DNA from: JANNYA01 sp031422315
Lineage (GTDB): Bacteria > Pseudomonadota > Gammaproteobacteria > Xanthomonadales > SZUA-5
DNA: 64,000 nt
Direction of reading: 5' to 3'
Assembly (NCBI GenBank): GCA_031422315.1
Contig: JANOQN010000049.1
Span: 1-64,000, forward strand
The notes under the pieces were generated by a model. It was not told the origin of the DNA, ran no database searches, and saw nothing but the letters and a program-made list of their open reading frames with translations. Below are positions 40,903 through 50,673 of this stretch, piece by piece (the first letter of the stretch is position 1; every line of letters begins with the position of its first letter). Both the position numbers and the translations under genes were made by a program.

Positions 40903-41451
40903 ATGAAGATACCAATTCGAATGGCGGTAGTTTTGTCGGCAACCTGCTTAGCTGGCTGCACCAAAGATATGGCTGAACTAGATGCGTACATTAGCGAAGT
41001 GAAATCGCGCGAAGCGCCGATGCTTGAACCGATTCCGCCGATGAAGCCTTTTATTGTGCATTTGTATAACCCGGACGATCAGCTGCTGCGCGATCCTTTC
41101 AAATCTGGCGATCAGCTGGGTGAGTCGGACGAAAGTGGCGTTGTGAGTGACCAGCCAGATCCTAACGCCCCTGATCTCACCCGCGTGAAAGAGCCACTAG
41201 AAGCGTTTCCATTAGACAGCCTCGATATGGTTGGCACGATGGGCCAAGGCAATCAATATTACGGCCTCATCAAAGATCCAGATGGGGTGGTGCATCGAAT
41301 TCAAGTTAACAATTGGCTAGGTCAAAATTATGGACGGATTCTTGCGGTTGCGGATGATCAAATTGAATTGCAAGAAACCGTCAAGGACTCAAACGGAAGG
41401 TACGAACTCCGTTCGCAGTCTATTTCCCTCGAAGACAACAACACAAACTAA
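40903..41451 (+). CDS. pilP: Type IV pilus lipoprotein PilP
   Basis: The 182-residue protein has a lipoprotein leader with lipobox LAGC at Cys 19 and a short linker with PMLEPIPPMKPFIVHLYNPD. A C-terminal beta domain follows (LDMVGTMGQGNQYYGLIKDP, VHRIQVNNWLGQNYGRILAV), which is the HR/PilP fold that docks on the PilQ N-domains. It is anchored in the inner membrane. It sits between pilO and pilQ, 10 and 15 bases away. Confidence 0.96.
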   Translation: MKIPIRMAVVLSATCLAGCTKDMAELDAYISEVKSREAPMLEPIPPMKPFIVHLYNPDDQLLRDPFKSGDQLGESDESGVVSDQPDPNAPDLTRVKEPLEAFPLDSLDMVGTMGQGNQYYGLIKDPDGVVHRIQVNNWLGQNYGRILAVADDQIELQETVKDSNGRYELRSQSISLEDNNTN

Positions 41452-41466
41452 GGCAGGGGTGAAATC

Positions 41467-43692
41467 ATGACCCAGCAATACCTGAAGGCAACGCGTCGTA
41501 CACTTCAAGTCGCAATTTTAGCGGCAATGATATCGACGGCATCTGCAGCAAACCTAAGCGATATCGCTTTTACGCCGATGCCCGGTGGCGAAGTTGAAAT
41601 CGTTATCAAAACCGATGGTTTAGGTGATCCGCAGATATTTTCGACCGACAACCCGGCGCGTATCGCGATTGATTTCGCCGACACGAAATTAACGGCAACC
41701 AATCGCGCGATTAACGTCGGCGCGGGTGCGACGAAGTCAATCTCGGCAATTGAAGCCGCCGGTCGAACGCGCGTAGTTGTGGATTTGGTTCGCATGTCAT
41801 CGTACAAAACAAGGTCCGATGGCAACAATCTCTACATCAGCATCGGCAACGGTTTCGCGGGCGAACAAGCCAGCGCGGGTGGCGGCTCAAACCGCGCATC
41901 CTCACCTGCCGCCGCTCAGCTCGCAAAAGCGCAAACACCGCTGTCGGTCAAAAACATTGATTTCAGGCGCGGCAAAAACGGCGAAGGTCGCATCCTGGTC
42001 GATTTCAGCGGCGATGGCGCGGGCGCGGACTTGAAAACCGAAGGTGGCAAGCTCGTTGTCGATATTTACAATGCAAAGCTGCCGGCTGAACTTTCTCAGC
42101 GTTTGGACGTGCTCGATTTCGCTACACCGGTGCAATCGGTAGACATTAAAACCCGCGGCAATGGCGCTCGGCTTGAAATCGTCGCTAACGGCGAATATGA
42201 CCAGCTCGCTTATCAAGCTGGCTCGCAATTCGTCGTTGAAATTTCGCCAAAGAAGGTTGTCGATGCCAAAAAGAAAGCCAACGAGCCGCCGGTTTACACC
42301 GGAACGCGCGCGACGTTCAATTTCCAAGACATTCCAGTTAGATCGGTGCTACAGCTTATTGCTGATTTGTCCGAGCAAAACTTAGTGGTGTCTGACACGG
42401 TGCAAGGCAACGTCACGGTAAGGCTTATCAATGTGCCCTGGGATCACGCGCTTGATATCGTCTTGCAAACTAAAGGCCTGGATAAGCGTAAAAATGGCAA
42501 CGTGATCTTTATTGCGCCGACCGAAGAAATTGCTAAGCGTGAGCAAGCGCTGGAAGACGCACGACAAGCCATTGAAGTACGTCAAGCACTGATCACCGAT
42601 TTTATTCCAATTAGCTATGGCAAGGCCGAAGATTTAGCGAAGTTGCTAACGTCTGGCAGTTTGACCGGTCAAAACAGCGGTGGTGGACAACAAAATCAGC
42701 AAGGCAGTGGTGAGCGCGGCTTCTTGTCGGCACGTGGTTCGCTATCGTTTGATATACGCACCAACACGCTTTTAGTAGTCGACATTCCATCGAAAATTGC
42801 TTCGATTCGAGAGTTGATTGCGCTGCTCGACAAGCCCGTGCAGCAAGTTTTGATTGAATCTCGAATCGTGGTTGCTAACGATACTTATTCGAAAGAGCTA
42901 GGTGTTAGGTTTGGCGTCTCAGGAGCAACCGAAGATCGCAATGGCAACGTGCTATCGGTCGGTGGAACGCTTGCGGCTACGGATCGTTTATCGAACCAAG
43001 CACTACGAAATCGTCTTAATTTCGAAAATTCGGGGCTGCCCAATGGTGTCCCTGGCTCGCAAGCTGGTGATCCAATCGTCGCGCCGTCTTTAGGCGAACG
43101 ATTGGCGGTTAATTTGCCTTCGCTCAATAGCGCTGGTTCGTTTGGTTTCACGGTTTTGGGTAATGATTACTTGCTCGATCTGGAGCTCTCCGCACTTGAA
43201 GCGGAAGGTCGCGGTGAGGTTATTTCCAGCCCAAGAATCATCACGGCAAGCCAACGCGAAGCAGTTATTCGACAAGGTAATGAAATTCCATACACGGTCG
43301 CAACGATTGATCCTGCCACAGGCGCGGTCACGCGCAGCGTTCAGTTCAAACCAGTCGTTTTGGAGCTCAAAGTCACGCCGACGATCTCACCTGATCAGCG
43401 CGTCTTTATGAATCTCGAAGTGAAGCAAGATTCAGTCGCAGCCTTTGCAGTTGATGGCCAGCCAGCTATCAATACCCGCAACATTAATACGGCAGTGTTA
43501 GTTGATAACGGACAAACGGTGGTTCTCGGCGGAATTCTTGAAAGAGAAACGCGCGAAGGCAAAACCCAAGTGCCAATTTTGGGCGATTTACCAGGTTTGG
43601 GAACGCTGTTCCGCAACAAATCCCGCCGTGACGAACGCGAAGAGCTATTGATTTTCGTGACACCTAAAATTCTGCAGGAAAGCCTGCGCTAA
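41467..43692 (+). CDS. pilQ: Type IV pilus secretin PilQ
   Basis: The 741-residue outer-membrane secretin has a signal peptide (cut near SAA, 25-28) and two AMIN domains that bind peptidoglycan (about 30-120 and 155-250). The STN/N0 domain is at about 280-345 (FNFQDIPVRSVLQLIADLSE), followed by the N1 domain and then the secretin core (about 430-740) with VLIESRIVVANDTYSKELGV and a VPILGDLPGLGTLFRNK motif near 705. It forms the gated pore for pilus passage. AGGGGTG precedes the ATG. The aroK-aroB genes that often follow pilQ are absent. Confidence 0.97.
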   Translation: MTQQYLKATRRTLQVAILAAMISTASAANLSDIAFTPMPGGEVEIVIKTDGLGDPQIFSTDNPARIAIDFADTKLTATNRAINVGAGATKSISAIEAAGRTRVVVDLVRMSSYKTRSDGNNLYISIGNGFAGEQASAGGGSNRASSPAAAQLAKAQTPLSVKNIDFRRGKNGEGRILVDFSGDGAGADLKTEGGKLVVDIYNAKLPAELSQRLDVLDFATPVQSVDIKTRGNGARLEIVANGEYDQLAYQAGSQFVVEISPKKVVDAKKKANEPPVYTGTRATFNFQDIPVRSVLQLIADLSEQNLVVSDTVQGNVTVRLINVPWDHALDIVLQTKGLDKRKNGNVIFIAPTEEIAKREQALEDARQAIEVRQALITDFIPISYGKAEDLAKLLTSGSLTGQNSGGGQQNQQGSGERGFLSARGSLSFDIRTNTLLVVDIPSKIASIRELIALLDKPVQQVLIESRIVVANDTYSKELGVRFGVSGATEDRNGNVLSVGGTLAATDRLSNQALRNRLNFENSGLPNGVPGSQAGDPIVAPSLGERLAVNLPSLNSAGSFGFTVLGNDYLLDLELSALEAEGRGEVISSPRIITASQREAVIRQGNEIPYTVATIDPATGAVTRSVQFKPVVLELKVTPTISPDQRVFMNLEVKQDSVAAFAVDGQPAINTRNINTAVLVDNGQTVVLGGILERETREGKTQVPILGDLPGLGTLFRNKSRRDEREELLIFVTPKILQESLR

Positions 43693-43717
43693 CTATTTGG
43701 ATATCGGAGTAATGACT

Positions 43718-46700
43718 ATGCATTCCAAAAAAACTATCGCGGCAATGTGCTTCGCGGTTCTATTATCAGGTTGCGGCGGCGGCGGCGGCGGCAATGACGA
43801 TGCGCCGGCGTTTAATACGCAAGATCCGAAAATTGAGTTCTTGCCGCTTAAGCCTACGCTTCCAAGCAATCCGTTCTTTTACCCGATCGAGTTCAATTCT
43901 CCGTTTTTCACACAATTGAACATGCGTGTCATCGGCGACAATGGCCGCAATCCGCCGGAGAACACGATTATTTCGTTGAGATCTAGCGATTTAGACGTGC
44001 TTACCATGTCCGTGCTCGACAGAGCTAGCACCACCACAATCAATGAGTTCACTACTCGCTTCGGTACGATTTGTGAAGGCACTTCGGGCGGACTTGCCAC
44101 GTTCTTTCTGCACTCTGATGTCAACCCAGGCACTGCAACTATCACCGCATCGGTCGGCGCTCCATTGACTGCTGGTACGATCAACGGCAGCGCATGCACT
44201 ACCAGTTTCGACGGCGGCTTTAGAACCATAAGCAAGAATTTTGACTATCAAGTTAGCCAATCAGCGCCAGTAAATAGGTTTGAAGTCAGGCCTGAACGAA
44301 CTAGCATCGCGATTAATTCGCTTAGTATCGCACCTACCACGGGTTATCCGTTTGCAACTGCCATTGAGGTAACGGTACGTAATCCGCTCAATCAATTGGT
44401 AGAAACCAACGTAACCGCCACGTCAGCCGCACCCGATGTTGTGCAAGTATCCGCACCTGCCGCATTTGCGACGCTGACAACGACCGTAACCTCGCCATCC
44501 GTTGCAGGCAGAGCTTTACTTTACGTTCACGCGCTCAATCGCACCGGTACCGCTAGAGTGCTATTCACCGCGCGCGATCCGTCGACTGGCGCAGGCTTAG
44601 CGCAAGAAGTTACGTTTACGGTTGTTGGCGGATCAACATCTGCGCCATCGCAGCTAACCATCACTACTGATCAACGCCCCTTGTACAGCCAAGGCAGCGG
44701 CGGCAATACCACGTTGCCGATCGCAGTTCGCGTGGTCGATGATAATGGTCAAAGCACGCCCGATGCGGCCCCAGGCGTCAACAACGTGCTTGTCGAAATT
44801 ACCAACGTGCAAGGTGAAGTGTTGGTGGGCAGAAATGCTGCGGGTCAAGCGATTGAACGCGCTTCATTCAATGCGCGAACGCTGGCCGGCATTTCGAACT
44901 TGGTGCTTCGCTCCGGTACTCGCCAAGGCATTGTTCAAGTCAAGGCAACTGCAGATCGCGCTGATAACAATGTCGACAATGGTATCCAGTCGCCTGTTTC
45001 TACATTCCGCCCCGTGGTGATATCAGACGGCAAATTGTTCGATCTGGAGATAACCAGTCCGAATATCAACGCGATTACGATCAATGCGGTCACACCGGAC
45101 GTAGTTGTAACGCCGACCCCCGGCCAGCCAGCCCCTGTCGCAAGTGCGATTCCGGGCCAGCCGAACGCGACTTATTCACTTACCGTTTCTGCACTCGGCA
45201 CTGATCGTCAGGGCAACCCAGTACTTCCTGGCACGCCAATTGAGTTCGGGCTGATTGATCACCCCACCAACGGTTTTCCTTTGCAGGGTCCTGGCTCATT
45301 CGCTATTGCTGGGCTTGACGGTGATCCGCTCGAGGGTGGTACGATATTCAATGCACCCACGGGCGCATTCTTAACTGCAGGTGGTGGCGCAGGTCCGGGT
45401 GATACGTTGCTAGTGTTCGGCGAAGAAAGCTTTGGAAATCGCGATCTTGAAAGCTCCAGAAAAGTTGAGCGAGCCGTAAGTCAAGGCCGACTCGATATTC
45501 AAGCGAGCACTCGTTTCAACCTTAATGATGACAGCACCAACGGCGTTGCGGTCAATCGCGGTCCAGTACTGCCCTACGCGGTGGGAAGAGCTACTTTTGC
45601 AAATATTGATAGTAATAAGCTCACTAACGACCAGGGCGTCGCGACAACCAAGCTGAACTATCCAGGCGCGGCGATTGGCCGATTGACCGCAGTCTGGGCA
45701 CGCGGGATTGGCGAGACCCCGCCGGGGCAAGTTTCACCTGAATTAGTAACAGACGCGGAGAATTTCACCTACCCAGGTGTAGTTGCGGGCGAAGACAATC
45801 AGGCCAGTGCATCTGCTTCACCAAGTACTATCACTAGCGGCGTCACTACCAACATTAGAGTCTGTTTATTTGATGGTCTTGGCAATCCTATTCCAGGCCG
45901 ATTCCCAACGTTTACCATCACCGGCGGTGCAGGTACGGTGGATGGCATTGCCAATAACGGTCGAGTTAAAAACGCAACGGATCGAAACGGCTGTGTAGAC
46001 GTTCCGGTCACTGTAGTTGGTGCGGGTACTGGGACAGGTGCCACTGCTGGCTCTGTTAACTTTAACGTCGCTGGCGTTCCTGCTAATCCAGTCGCGATTA
46101 TCGCCCCTGCTGGTGCACGCTTAATCGCTATTCCTGAGCGGCTAGGTGGTTCTGGCGGTCGCGTAGTGTTGAGACTAGTGGACGTGCAGGGCAATCCACA
46201 GCCGGGCATACAAGTCTTCGGAACCTGCAACAGCGGAACCGGCGGCGGTGGAGGCGGTGGTGGTGTCAACACATTTATTCCACCACAGCTGATCGATCTT
46301 CCAGGCCGCACTAACGACGCTGGTGAAACATCTGCTGGCATATCTGCGCAATTGAACGGTTTCGGAGCGAGTTCGTCAGGCACCTGTGTGTTTACCGCTT
46401 TGGGCGTAACCGCAACGGTCGTGATCCAAGGTATAGACGAGTGTCCGTTTATATTCTCGCCAAGGCCTGCCGGGTGCCCGGCATTGCCAACAGCACCGAC
46501 AGTTGCGTTTACAGTTAGGCTGCTGCTTCCCAATGGAAACGCTTATGTAACTTCACCAACCCAGCCAGTGGTAACAGTGTTCGCGAACGCGGGTGGGCTT
46601 AACTGCACGTCAACGTCGGCAACTGGATGCGTAAGCACCGTTCGCCAAGGCAGCACAGTTACACTAAATGCAGCTCCGACTGGAACTGCAACTTTCTGCC

Positions 46701-46813
46701 GATGGACCGGGGAATCAGAATGCACGTCGGTTAACAACGTTATTTCCGTCAACGTTGATTCGGCGTTGACGTGTAATGCAATCTTCAGCCCGACCGGCAC
46801 TACTTGCCCCTAA
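43718..46813 (+). CDS. Large lipoprotein with Ig-like repeats, end of the pil operon
   Basis: ATG 43718 has GGAG eight bases upstream and yields 1031 residues. It begins with a lipoprotein leader, lipobox LLSGC, then a Gly run. Several bacterial Ig-like/invasin-type domains follow (YSLTVSALGTDRQGNPVLPG near 490, CLFDGLGNPIPGRFPTFTIT near 720, VLRLVDVQGNPQPGIQVFGT near 820). The C-terminal module has paired Cys (TATFCRWTGESEC, ALTCNAIFSP). The gene starts 25 bases after pilQ without a terminator between, so it is probably cotranscribed. It may be a surface adhesin linked to pili; that is inference. Confidence 0.82.
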   Translation: MHSKKTIAAMCFAVLLSGCGGGGGGNDDAPAFNTQDPKIEFLPLKPTLPSNPFFYPIEFNSPFFTQLNMRVIGDNGRNPPENTIISLRSSDLDVLTMSVLDRASTTTINEFTTRFGTICEGTSGGLATFFLHSDVNPGTATITASVGAPLTAGTINGSACTTSFDGGFRTISKNFDYQVSQSAPVNRFEVRPERTSIAINSLSIAPTTGYPFATAIEVTVRNPLNQLVETNVTATSAAPDVVQVSAPAAFATLTTTVTSPSVAGRALLYVHALNRTGTARVLFTARDPSTGAGLAQEVTFTVVGGSTSAPSQLTITTDQRPLYSQGSGGNTTLPIAVRVVDDNGQSTPDAAPGVNNVLVEITNVQGEVLVGRNAAGQAIERASFNARTLAGISNLVLRSGTRQGIVQVKATADRADNNVDNGIQSPVSTFRPVVISDGKLFDLEITSPNINAITINAVTPDVVVTPTPGQPAPVASAIPGQPNATYSLTVSALGTDRQGNPVLPGTPIEFGLIDHPTNGFPLQGPGSFAIAGLDGDPLEGGTIFNAPTGAFLTAGGGAGPGDTLLVFGEESFGNRDLESSRKVERAVSQGRLDIQASTRFNLNDDSTNGVAVNRGPVLPYAVGRATFANIDSNKLTNDQGVATTKLNYPGAAIGRLTAVWARGIGETPPGQVSPELVTDAENFTYPGVVAGEDNQASASASPSTITSGVTTNIRVCLFDGLGNPIPGRFPTFTITGGAGTVDGIANNGRVKNATDRNGCVDVPVTVVGAGTGTGATAGSVNFNVAGVPANPVAIIAPAGARLIAIPERLGGSGGRVVLRLVDVQGNPQPGIQVFGTCNSGTGGGGGGGGVNTFIPPQLIDLPGRTNDAGETSAGISAQLNGFGASSSGTCVFTALGVTATVVIQGIDECPFIFSPRPAGCPALPTAPTVAFTVRLLLPNGNAYVTSPTQPVVTVFANAGGLNCTSTSATGCVSTVRQGSTVTLNAAPTGTATFCRWTGESECTSVNNVISVNVDSALTCNAIFSPTGTTCP

Positions 46814-46827
46814 GCAGTTCTAGACCA

Positions 46828-46855
46828 AAAAAACCCGCCGAAAGGCGGGTTTTTT
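46828..46855 (+). terminator. Rho-independent terminator of the pil operon
   Basis: AAAAAACCCGCC (46828-46839) pairs with GGCGGGTTTTTT (46844-46855) around a GAAA tetraloop, 15 bases past the lipoprotein stop. It is a near-ideal terminator. Confidence 0.95.
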
Positions 46856-46989
46856 CTGCCCCAAGTTAGCAGTAATTCATAAACGCTAGAAAAGTCCAGA
46901 TCAGTTTTCAAAGCCCCAAGTTTGCATGCTTACACCAAGCATACTAGCTAAATCAGGCATACTCCGCCGATCACAAAACGAGACATCCT

Positions 46990-48147
46990 ATGCGAATCCC
47001 CAGTCTAGGCGAAGATCTTGATCTGCTGCGCGATAGCGTGCGAAAGTTTGCGGAAGTTGAAATAGCGCCGCGCGCGCATGAGATCGATCGAGATAATAAA
47101 TTCCCGACTGACTTATGGCGCAAATTGGGTGAGCTAGGGCTGTTGGGAATTACCTTGCCTGGTGAATATGGCGGTTCGGAAATGGGCTATCTAGCGCATT
47201 TAGTGGCGCTGGAAGAAATTTCTCGAGCATCGGGTTCGGTGGGCCTGAGCTACGGTGCGCATTCGAATTTGTGCGTACAAAATTTGTACAACAATGCCAC
47301 GCCAGCGCAGCGCGCGCAGTATTTGCCCAAGCTTTGTAGCGGTGAGCACGTTGGCGCATTGGCAATGAGCGAACCAGGCGCGGGTTCCGATGTGGTCGGG
47401 TCAATGGCCTGCAAAGCCGAACGCAAGGGCGATGTGTGGATTGCGAACGGCAATAAAATGTGGATTACCAACGGCCCAACAGCGGACGTGTTGGTGGTCT
47501 ACATGCGCACTGCGCCGAAAGATCAGGGTTCGCGCGCGATGACGGCGTTTATTGTCGAAAAAGGCATGCCGGGTTTTTCGACTGCACAAAAGCTCGACAA
47601 ACTCGGTATGCGCGGTAGTGACACTTGCGAGCTGGTGTTTGAGAACTGCGAAATTTCGCATGCGAACGTGTTGGGGGAGGTCAACCAAGGCGTTAAAGTG
47701 CTGATGAGCGGGCTCAATACTGAGCGTTTGGTGCTTTCCGGCGGGCCGATTGGCTTGATGCAAGCGGCGATGGATATTGCGCTGCCCTATGCGCGCGAAC
47801 GCAAGCAGTTCGATCAAGCGATCGGCAGCTTTGGCATCATGCAGGCAAAGCTGGCAGATATGTACACCGCGCTGGCCTCATCACGCGCCTATGCGTATAC
47901 CGTGGCGCGTGATTACGATGCCGGCCACAAATCCCGGATTGATGCCGCCAGCGTGCTGCTGCACGTATCGCGCGAATCCATCAAAGTAACGCTGGACGCC
48001 ATCCAAACGCTCGGCGGCAACGGCTATATCAACGACTACGCTACGGGCCGATTGCTGCGAGATGCCAAACTCTATGAGATTGGTGCGGGCACCAACGAAA
48101 TCCGGCAGATGCTAATTGGTCGCGAGCTGTTTTTGGGGAACAGCTAA
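46990..48147 (+). CDS. liuA: Isovaleryl-CoA dehydrogenase
   Basis: The 385-residue acyl-CoA dehydrogenase has the FAD-binding segments ALAMSEPGAGSDVVGSMACK near 122 and WITNGPTADVLVVYMRT near 155. The catalytic Glu is in GLNTERLVLSGGPIGLMQAA near 244, in the shifted helix-G position that marks the isovaleryl-CoA branch, and the C-terminal IQTLGGNGYINDYATGRLLR follows. It oxidises isovaleryl-CoA to 3-methylcrotonyl-CoA in leucine breakdown. The other liu genes are not in the window. The start is ATG 46990. Confidence 0.92.
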   Translation: MRIPSLGEDLDLLRDSVRKFAEVEIAPRAHEIDRDNKFPTDLWRKLGELGLLGITLPGEYGGSEMGYLAHLVALEEISRASGSVGLSYGAHSNLCVQNLYNNATPAQRAQYLPKLCSGEHVGALAMSEPGAGSDVVGSMACKAERKGDVWIANGNKMWITNGPTADVLVVYMRTAPKDQGSRAMTAFIVEKGMPGFSTAQKLDKLGMRGSDTCELVFENCEISHANVLGEVNQGVKVLMSGLNTERLVLSGGPIGLMQAAMDIALPYARERKQFDQAIGSFGIMQAKLADMYTALASSRAYAYTVARDYDAGHKSRIDAASVLLHVSRESIKVTLDAIQTLGGNGYINDYATGRLLRDAKLYEIGAGTNEIRQMLIGRELFLGNS

Positions 48148-48160
48148 CTCAAGCCGCGAC

Positions 48161-48436
48161 TTACTGCAACGCCGCTTTGCCCTTGGTAATGCCGATCGTT
48201 TCATTATCGGGAACGATAAGTTTTTGACCATCCTTAAATGCAAAGCTGCAAGGGCCGCCTTCTAAGTCGACGATTCCGCGCGGATCAATCCATTCGTTGA
48301 CCGGTTCCGCGTCATTCTTGCACTGCACTTCAAATTCATAGTCAACGCTATCGTTGTTGACTACCGTAACGGTGGCCAACGCGCCTTGGCTTACGAAAGC
48401 GCCAATGCCGCACACACCCGCCAAAATTCGATTCAT
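48161..48436 (-). CDS. Small exported hypothetical protein
   Basis: AGGAG ten bases upstream sets the start at ATG 48436. A Sec leader (NRILAGVCGIGAFVSQGALA) is followed by about 70 residues of beta-type sequence (VTVVNNDSVDYEFEVQCKND). Two Cys (VQCKND, GGPCSFAF) probably form a disulfide. The family is not recognised. It is convergent with liuA and shares the 173-bp gap to darP with no identified promoter. Confidence 0.72.
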   Translation of the reverse strand: MNRILAGVCGIGAFVSQGALATVTVVNNDSVDYEFEVQCKNDAEPVNEWIDPRGIVDLEGGPCSFAFKDGQKLIVPDNETIGITKGKAALQ

Positions 48437-48669
48437 AACCTGCAAGCTCCTTTGAAAGCGCAAAAGGTACGCCACCAGTTGCTGGTGTACTGCCAATCGC
48501 TAGCGATCACAATTCAAACCAAAGAACGAGCTGATTAATTTGCGAAGTGTAATATTCCCGTCAACTAAACTTCATAAATCGCCTGTGAAACCATGATTTT
48601 GCGGATTTACTCTGACTGCTTTGTCACATACTTCAAGAAAATGCGCGCGCTGAAAGGTATGCTAGCGGC

Positions 48670-49269
48670 ATGCGAAAACCTATAGAAAAACCCGAAAAAA
48701 CCACCGTTAGCCGCACTAGCCCTGATTACGTCAGCCGCAGTGAACAAAAGCGCCAATCCGATGAAGTTTTGCGATTAGCGCTCGCGTTGATGGAAATTCG
48801 CGCCAGCGAATATGCCAAGCTCGTGTTAGATGACGAGCTTAAAACTGCGCTTGATCTGGCACGTAAGATCACGTCAAACATCGCGAAGAAGCGCCAGATG
48901 CTATTCGTCGCTAAGCAGCTGCGCAAACGCCCCGCTTTGCATGAAGCGCTGTTTATCGCGATCGACAAACCCAAATCCGAGCAAAAGAAGCAGACTGCGA
49001 AAATGCACCGCACCGAACACTGGCGCGATCGCCTGTTGGCTGAAGGCGATCAAGCGCTCAGTGAGTTCATCGAAAAGCATGTTGAGGTTGATCGCCAAGC
49101 GCTGCGCAGCTTAGTGCGCGCCGCTAAGCTCAATCGCGATGCGGTGATCGCCGGAAAACACGATAACGGCAGTTTTAATGCGCTCTACAAATTTGTTGGC
49201 ATCGCGATGAATGCGCCTGGCACGGGCTCTGATGCCGACGCAGGCGCGCACACCACACCTTTTGCGTAA
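48670..49269 (+). CDS. darP: Ribosome-associated protein DarP (YjgA, DUF615)
   Basis: The 199-residue basic protein matches DUF615: SRSEQKRQSDEVLRLALALM near 22, ARKITSNIAKKRQMLFVAKQ near 64, and HWRDRLLAEGDQALSEFIEK near 117, followed by VDRQALRSLVRAAK. In E. coli DarP helps late assembly of the 50S subunit at the peptidyl-transferase centre. The N-terminal 15 residues and an acidic C-terminus are variable. The next gene begins two bases after its stop. Confidence 0.92.
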   Translation: MRKPIEKPEKTTVSRTSPDYVSRSEQKRQSDEVLRLALALMEIRASEYAKLVLDDELKTALDLARKITSNIAKKRQMLFVAKQLRKRPALHEALFIAIDKPKSEQKKQTAKMHRTEHWRDRLLAEGDQALSEFIEKHVEVDRQALRSLVRAAKLNRDAVIAGKHDNGSFNALYKFVGIAMNAPGTGSDADAGAHTTPFA

Positions 49270-49271
49270 AC

Positions 49272-50231
49272 ATGCGCGCCTTTGCACTGAGCGATGGTGC
49301 TGCCGGAAACGCCAAACAGGCCGCAGCGCTGGCGTGGCTTTTGGGACTTAATGCGGACCCAATTAAGTTCGAGTTGCACGGTTTAGATCGACTGCTAGCG
49401 CCGCGTTTTAAGTCTGCAAGTATGCGCACCATGATCGGCAGCTCGCAGACTTTAGCTAGTTGGATAACAATAGCGCAGCCAGAAATAGCCATCGGGTGTG
49501 GCCGCGCGGCAGCCGCTGCGCTGCGAACGATTAAACGCGTTAATCCTTATTGCAAAACCGTACAGATTCTGGCGCCGGAATGCAGCCCGAGCTTGTTCGA
49601 CTGGGTCATTTGCCCGCAGCATGATCGCTTGCGTGGCATGAATGTATTAACCAGCTTGGGTGCCATCCACACGATTGAAAGCCAGCTAACTATTGCCAGC
49701 AACCAAGCTAACGCACTGCTATTGCTTTTGGGGCAAGCCCATAACAACGCGCCCTGGACATTGGCTCAACTGCGCACGCTGCTTGCACAATTAGGCGGTT
49801 GGCCAGGGCAAATTTGGATCAGCAATTCCCGTCGCAGCAGCTTTGATTTGAACGCATTGATCGCCCAAAGCCCGCTTCGGCAGCATCCAAATGTTGAAAT
49901 TTATCAAGCTGGCACTGGTATCGACAATCCGTATTTGCGCTGGCTTTTGAGCGCGCAGCAAATTATCGTCTCGCCAGATTCGGTCAACATGATCACTGAA
50001 GCAATGGCGACCAGGGCGCGGGTTTGCGTGCCTTGGCAGGCAGTAGCACAAGGGAAAATTGCGCGCTTTTTGCAGGCGAATAGGGAGCGATTGAGTGAAT
50101 TGGAGGCCGGCACATCATGTGGCAATCAAACTCAATCTGAGCCATTTGCAGATTGTTTGGCCTTAGCTCAAGTGTTGAAAGGAAAACTGGGGTTGCTGGC
50201 TGAATCAATTAGCCAAACGCCAATGCTTTAG
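49272..50231 (+). CDS. ELM1/GtrOC1 family putative nucleoside-diphosphate-sugar epimerase-like protein
   Basis: The 319-residue protein belongs to the bacterial ELM1-like family: RAFALSDGAAGNAKQAAALA at the N-terminus, IAIGCGRAAAAALRTIKRVN near 80, FDWVICPQHDRLRGMNVLTS near 112, and IIVSPDSVNMITEAMATRAR near 240. The fold resembles GT-B glycosyltransferases, and the last motif is like a nucleotide-sugar site. The family is often near lipopolysaccharide genes, but there are none here. It begins two bases after darP, so it is probably cotranscribed. Function is unknown. Confidence 0.85.
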   Translation: MRAFALSDGAAGNAKQAAALAWLLGLNADPIKFELHGLDRLLAPRFKSASMRTMIGSSQTLASWITIAQPEIAIGCGRAAAAALRTIKRVNPYCKTVQILAPECSPSLFDWVICPQHDRLRGMNVLTSLGAIHTIESQLTIASNQANALLLLLGQAHNNAPWTLAQLRTLLAQLGGWPGQIWISNSRRSSFDLNALIAQSPLRQHPNVEIYQAGTGIDNPYLRWLLSAQQIIVSPDSVNMITEAMATRARVCVPWQAVAQGKIARFLQANRERLSELEAGTSCGNQTQSEPFADCLALAQVLKGKLGLLAESISQTPML

Positions 50232-50246
50232 TGATGGCAATCATGT

Positions 50247-50579
50247 CTAAATTTTGCAAGCCACTTGCTTCGGCTGAGCGAAAAAGCTCAAGTAATCAAG
50301 AAATGATTGACGGCTAACTTGGTGCGTATCGCACCTGGCACCTGTTCCTAGTTCGCCAGCAGGAAGATTGGGAACACACCCGATGCCGGCAGCTGTATCA
50401 GCCAGCGATATAGTGGTTCCCGCATGCAAAAATCGATTCGGTGCCATTAGCGAGGGATTGACTTTAAATTCAGCACGCACATTTGCCTCGTCAATGTGTG
50501 TTATCACAATTCCAAGCTGGCCTGGAAGTGTGGCGGCAGCTAGTCGATTCGCGTGTTTCGCCGCGTCGGTCTTCGACTC
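50247..50579 (-). pseudogene. PaaI-like thioesterase remnant
   Basis: The minus-strand frame, without a start codon at its 5' end, reads the first half of a hotdog-fold thioesterase: AAATLPGQLGIVITHIDEAN, then LMAPNRFLHAGTTISLADTA and GIGCVPNLPAG. The conserved second half is missing and replaced by unrelated residues to 50247. The 5' end is also truncated against the BON-protein region. Deletion at both ends is likely, so no enzyme should be made. Confidence 0.7.
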
Positions 50580-50673
50580 AACACAGATGAACCATAGCTC
50601 GGTTGCCTATCGAACGGAAACGCACATCCCGCCAGCTCAGGATCGGCAACTTGAATCCTTTAGAGATTGCGCC

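Noticed and set aside
45799..46533. 244-residue minus-strand open frame
   Set aside because: Antisense to the Ig-like lipoprotein, Pro/Val/Thr-rich as expected from Gly-rich repeats read backwards.
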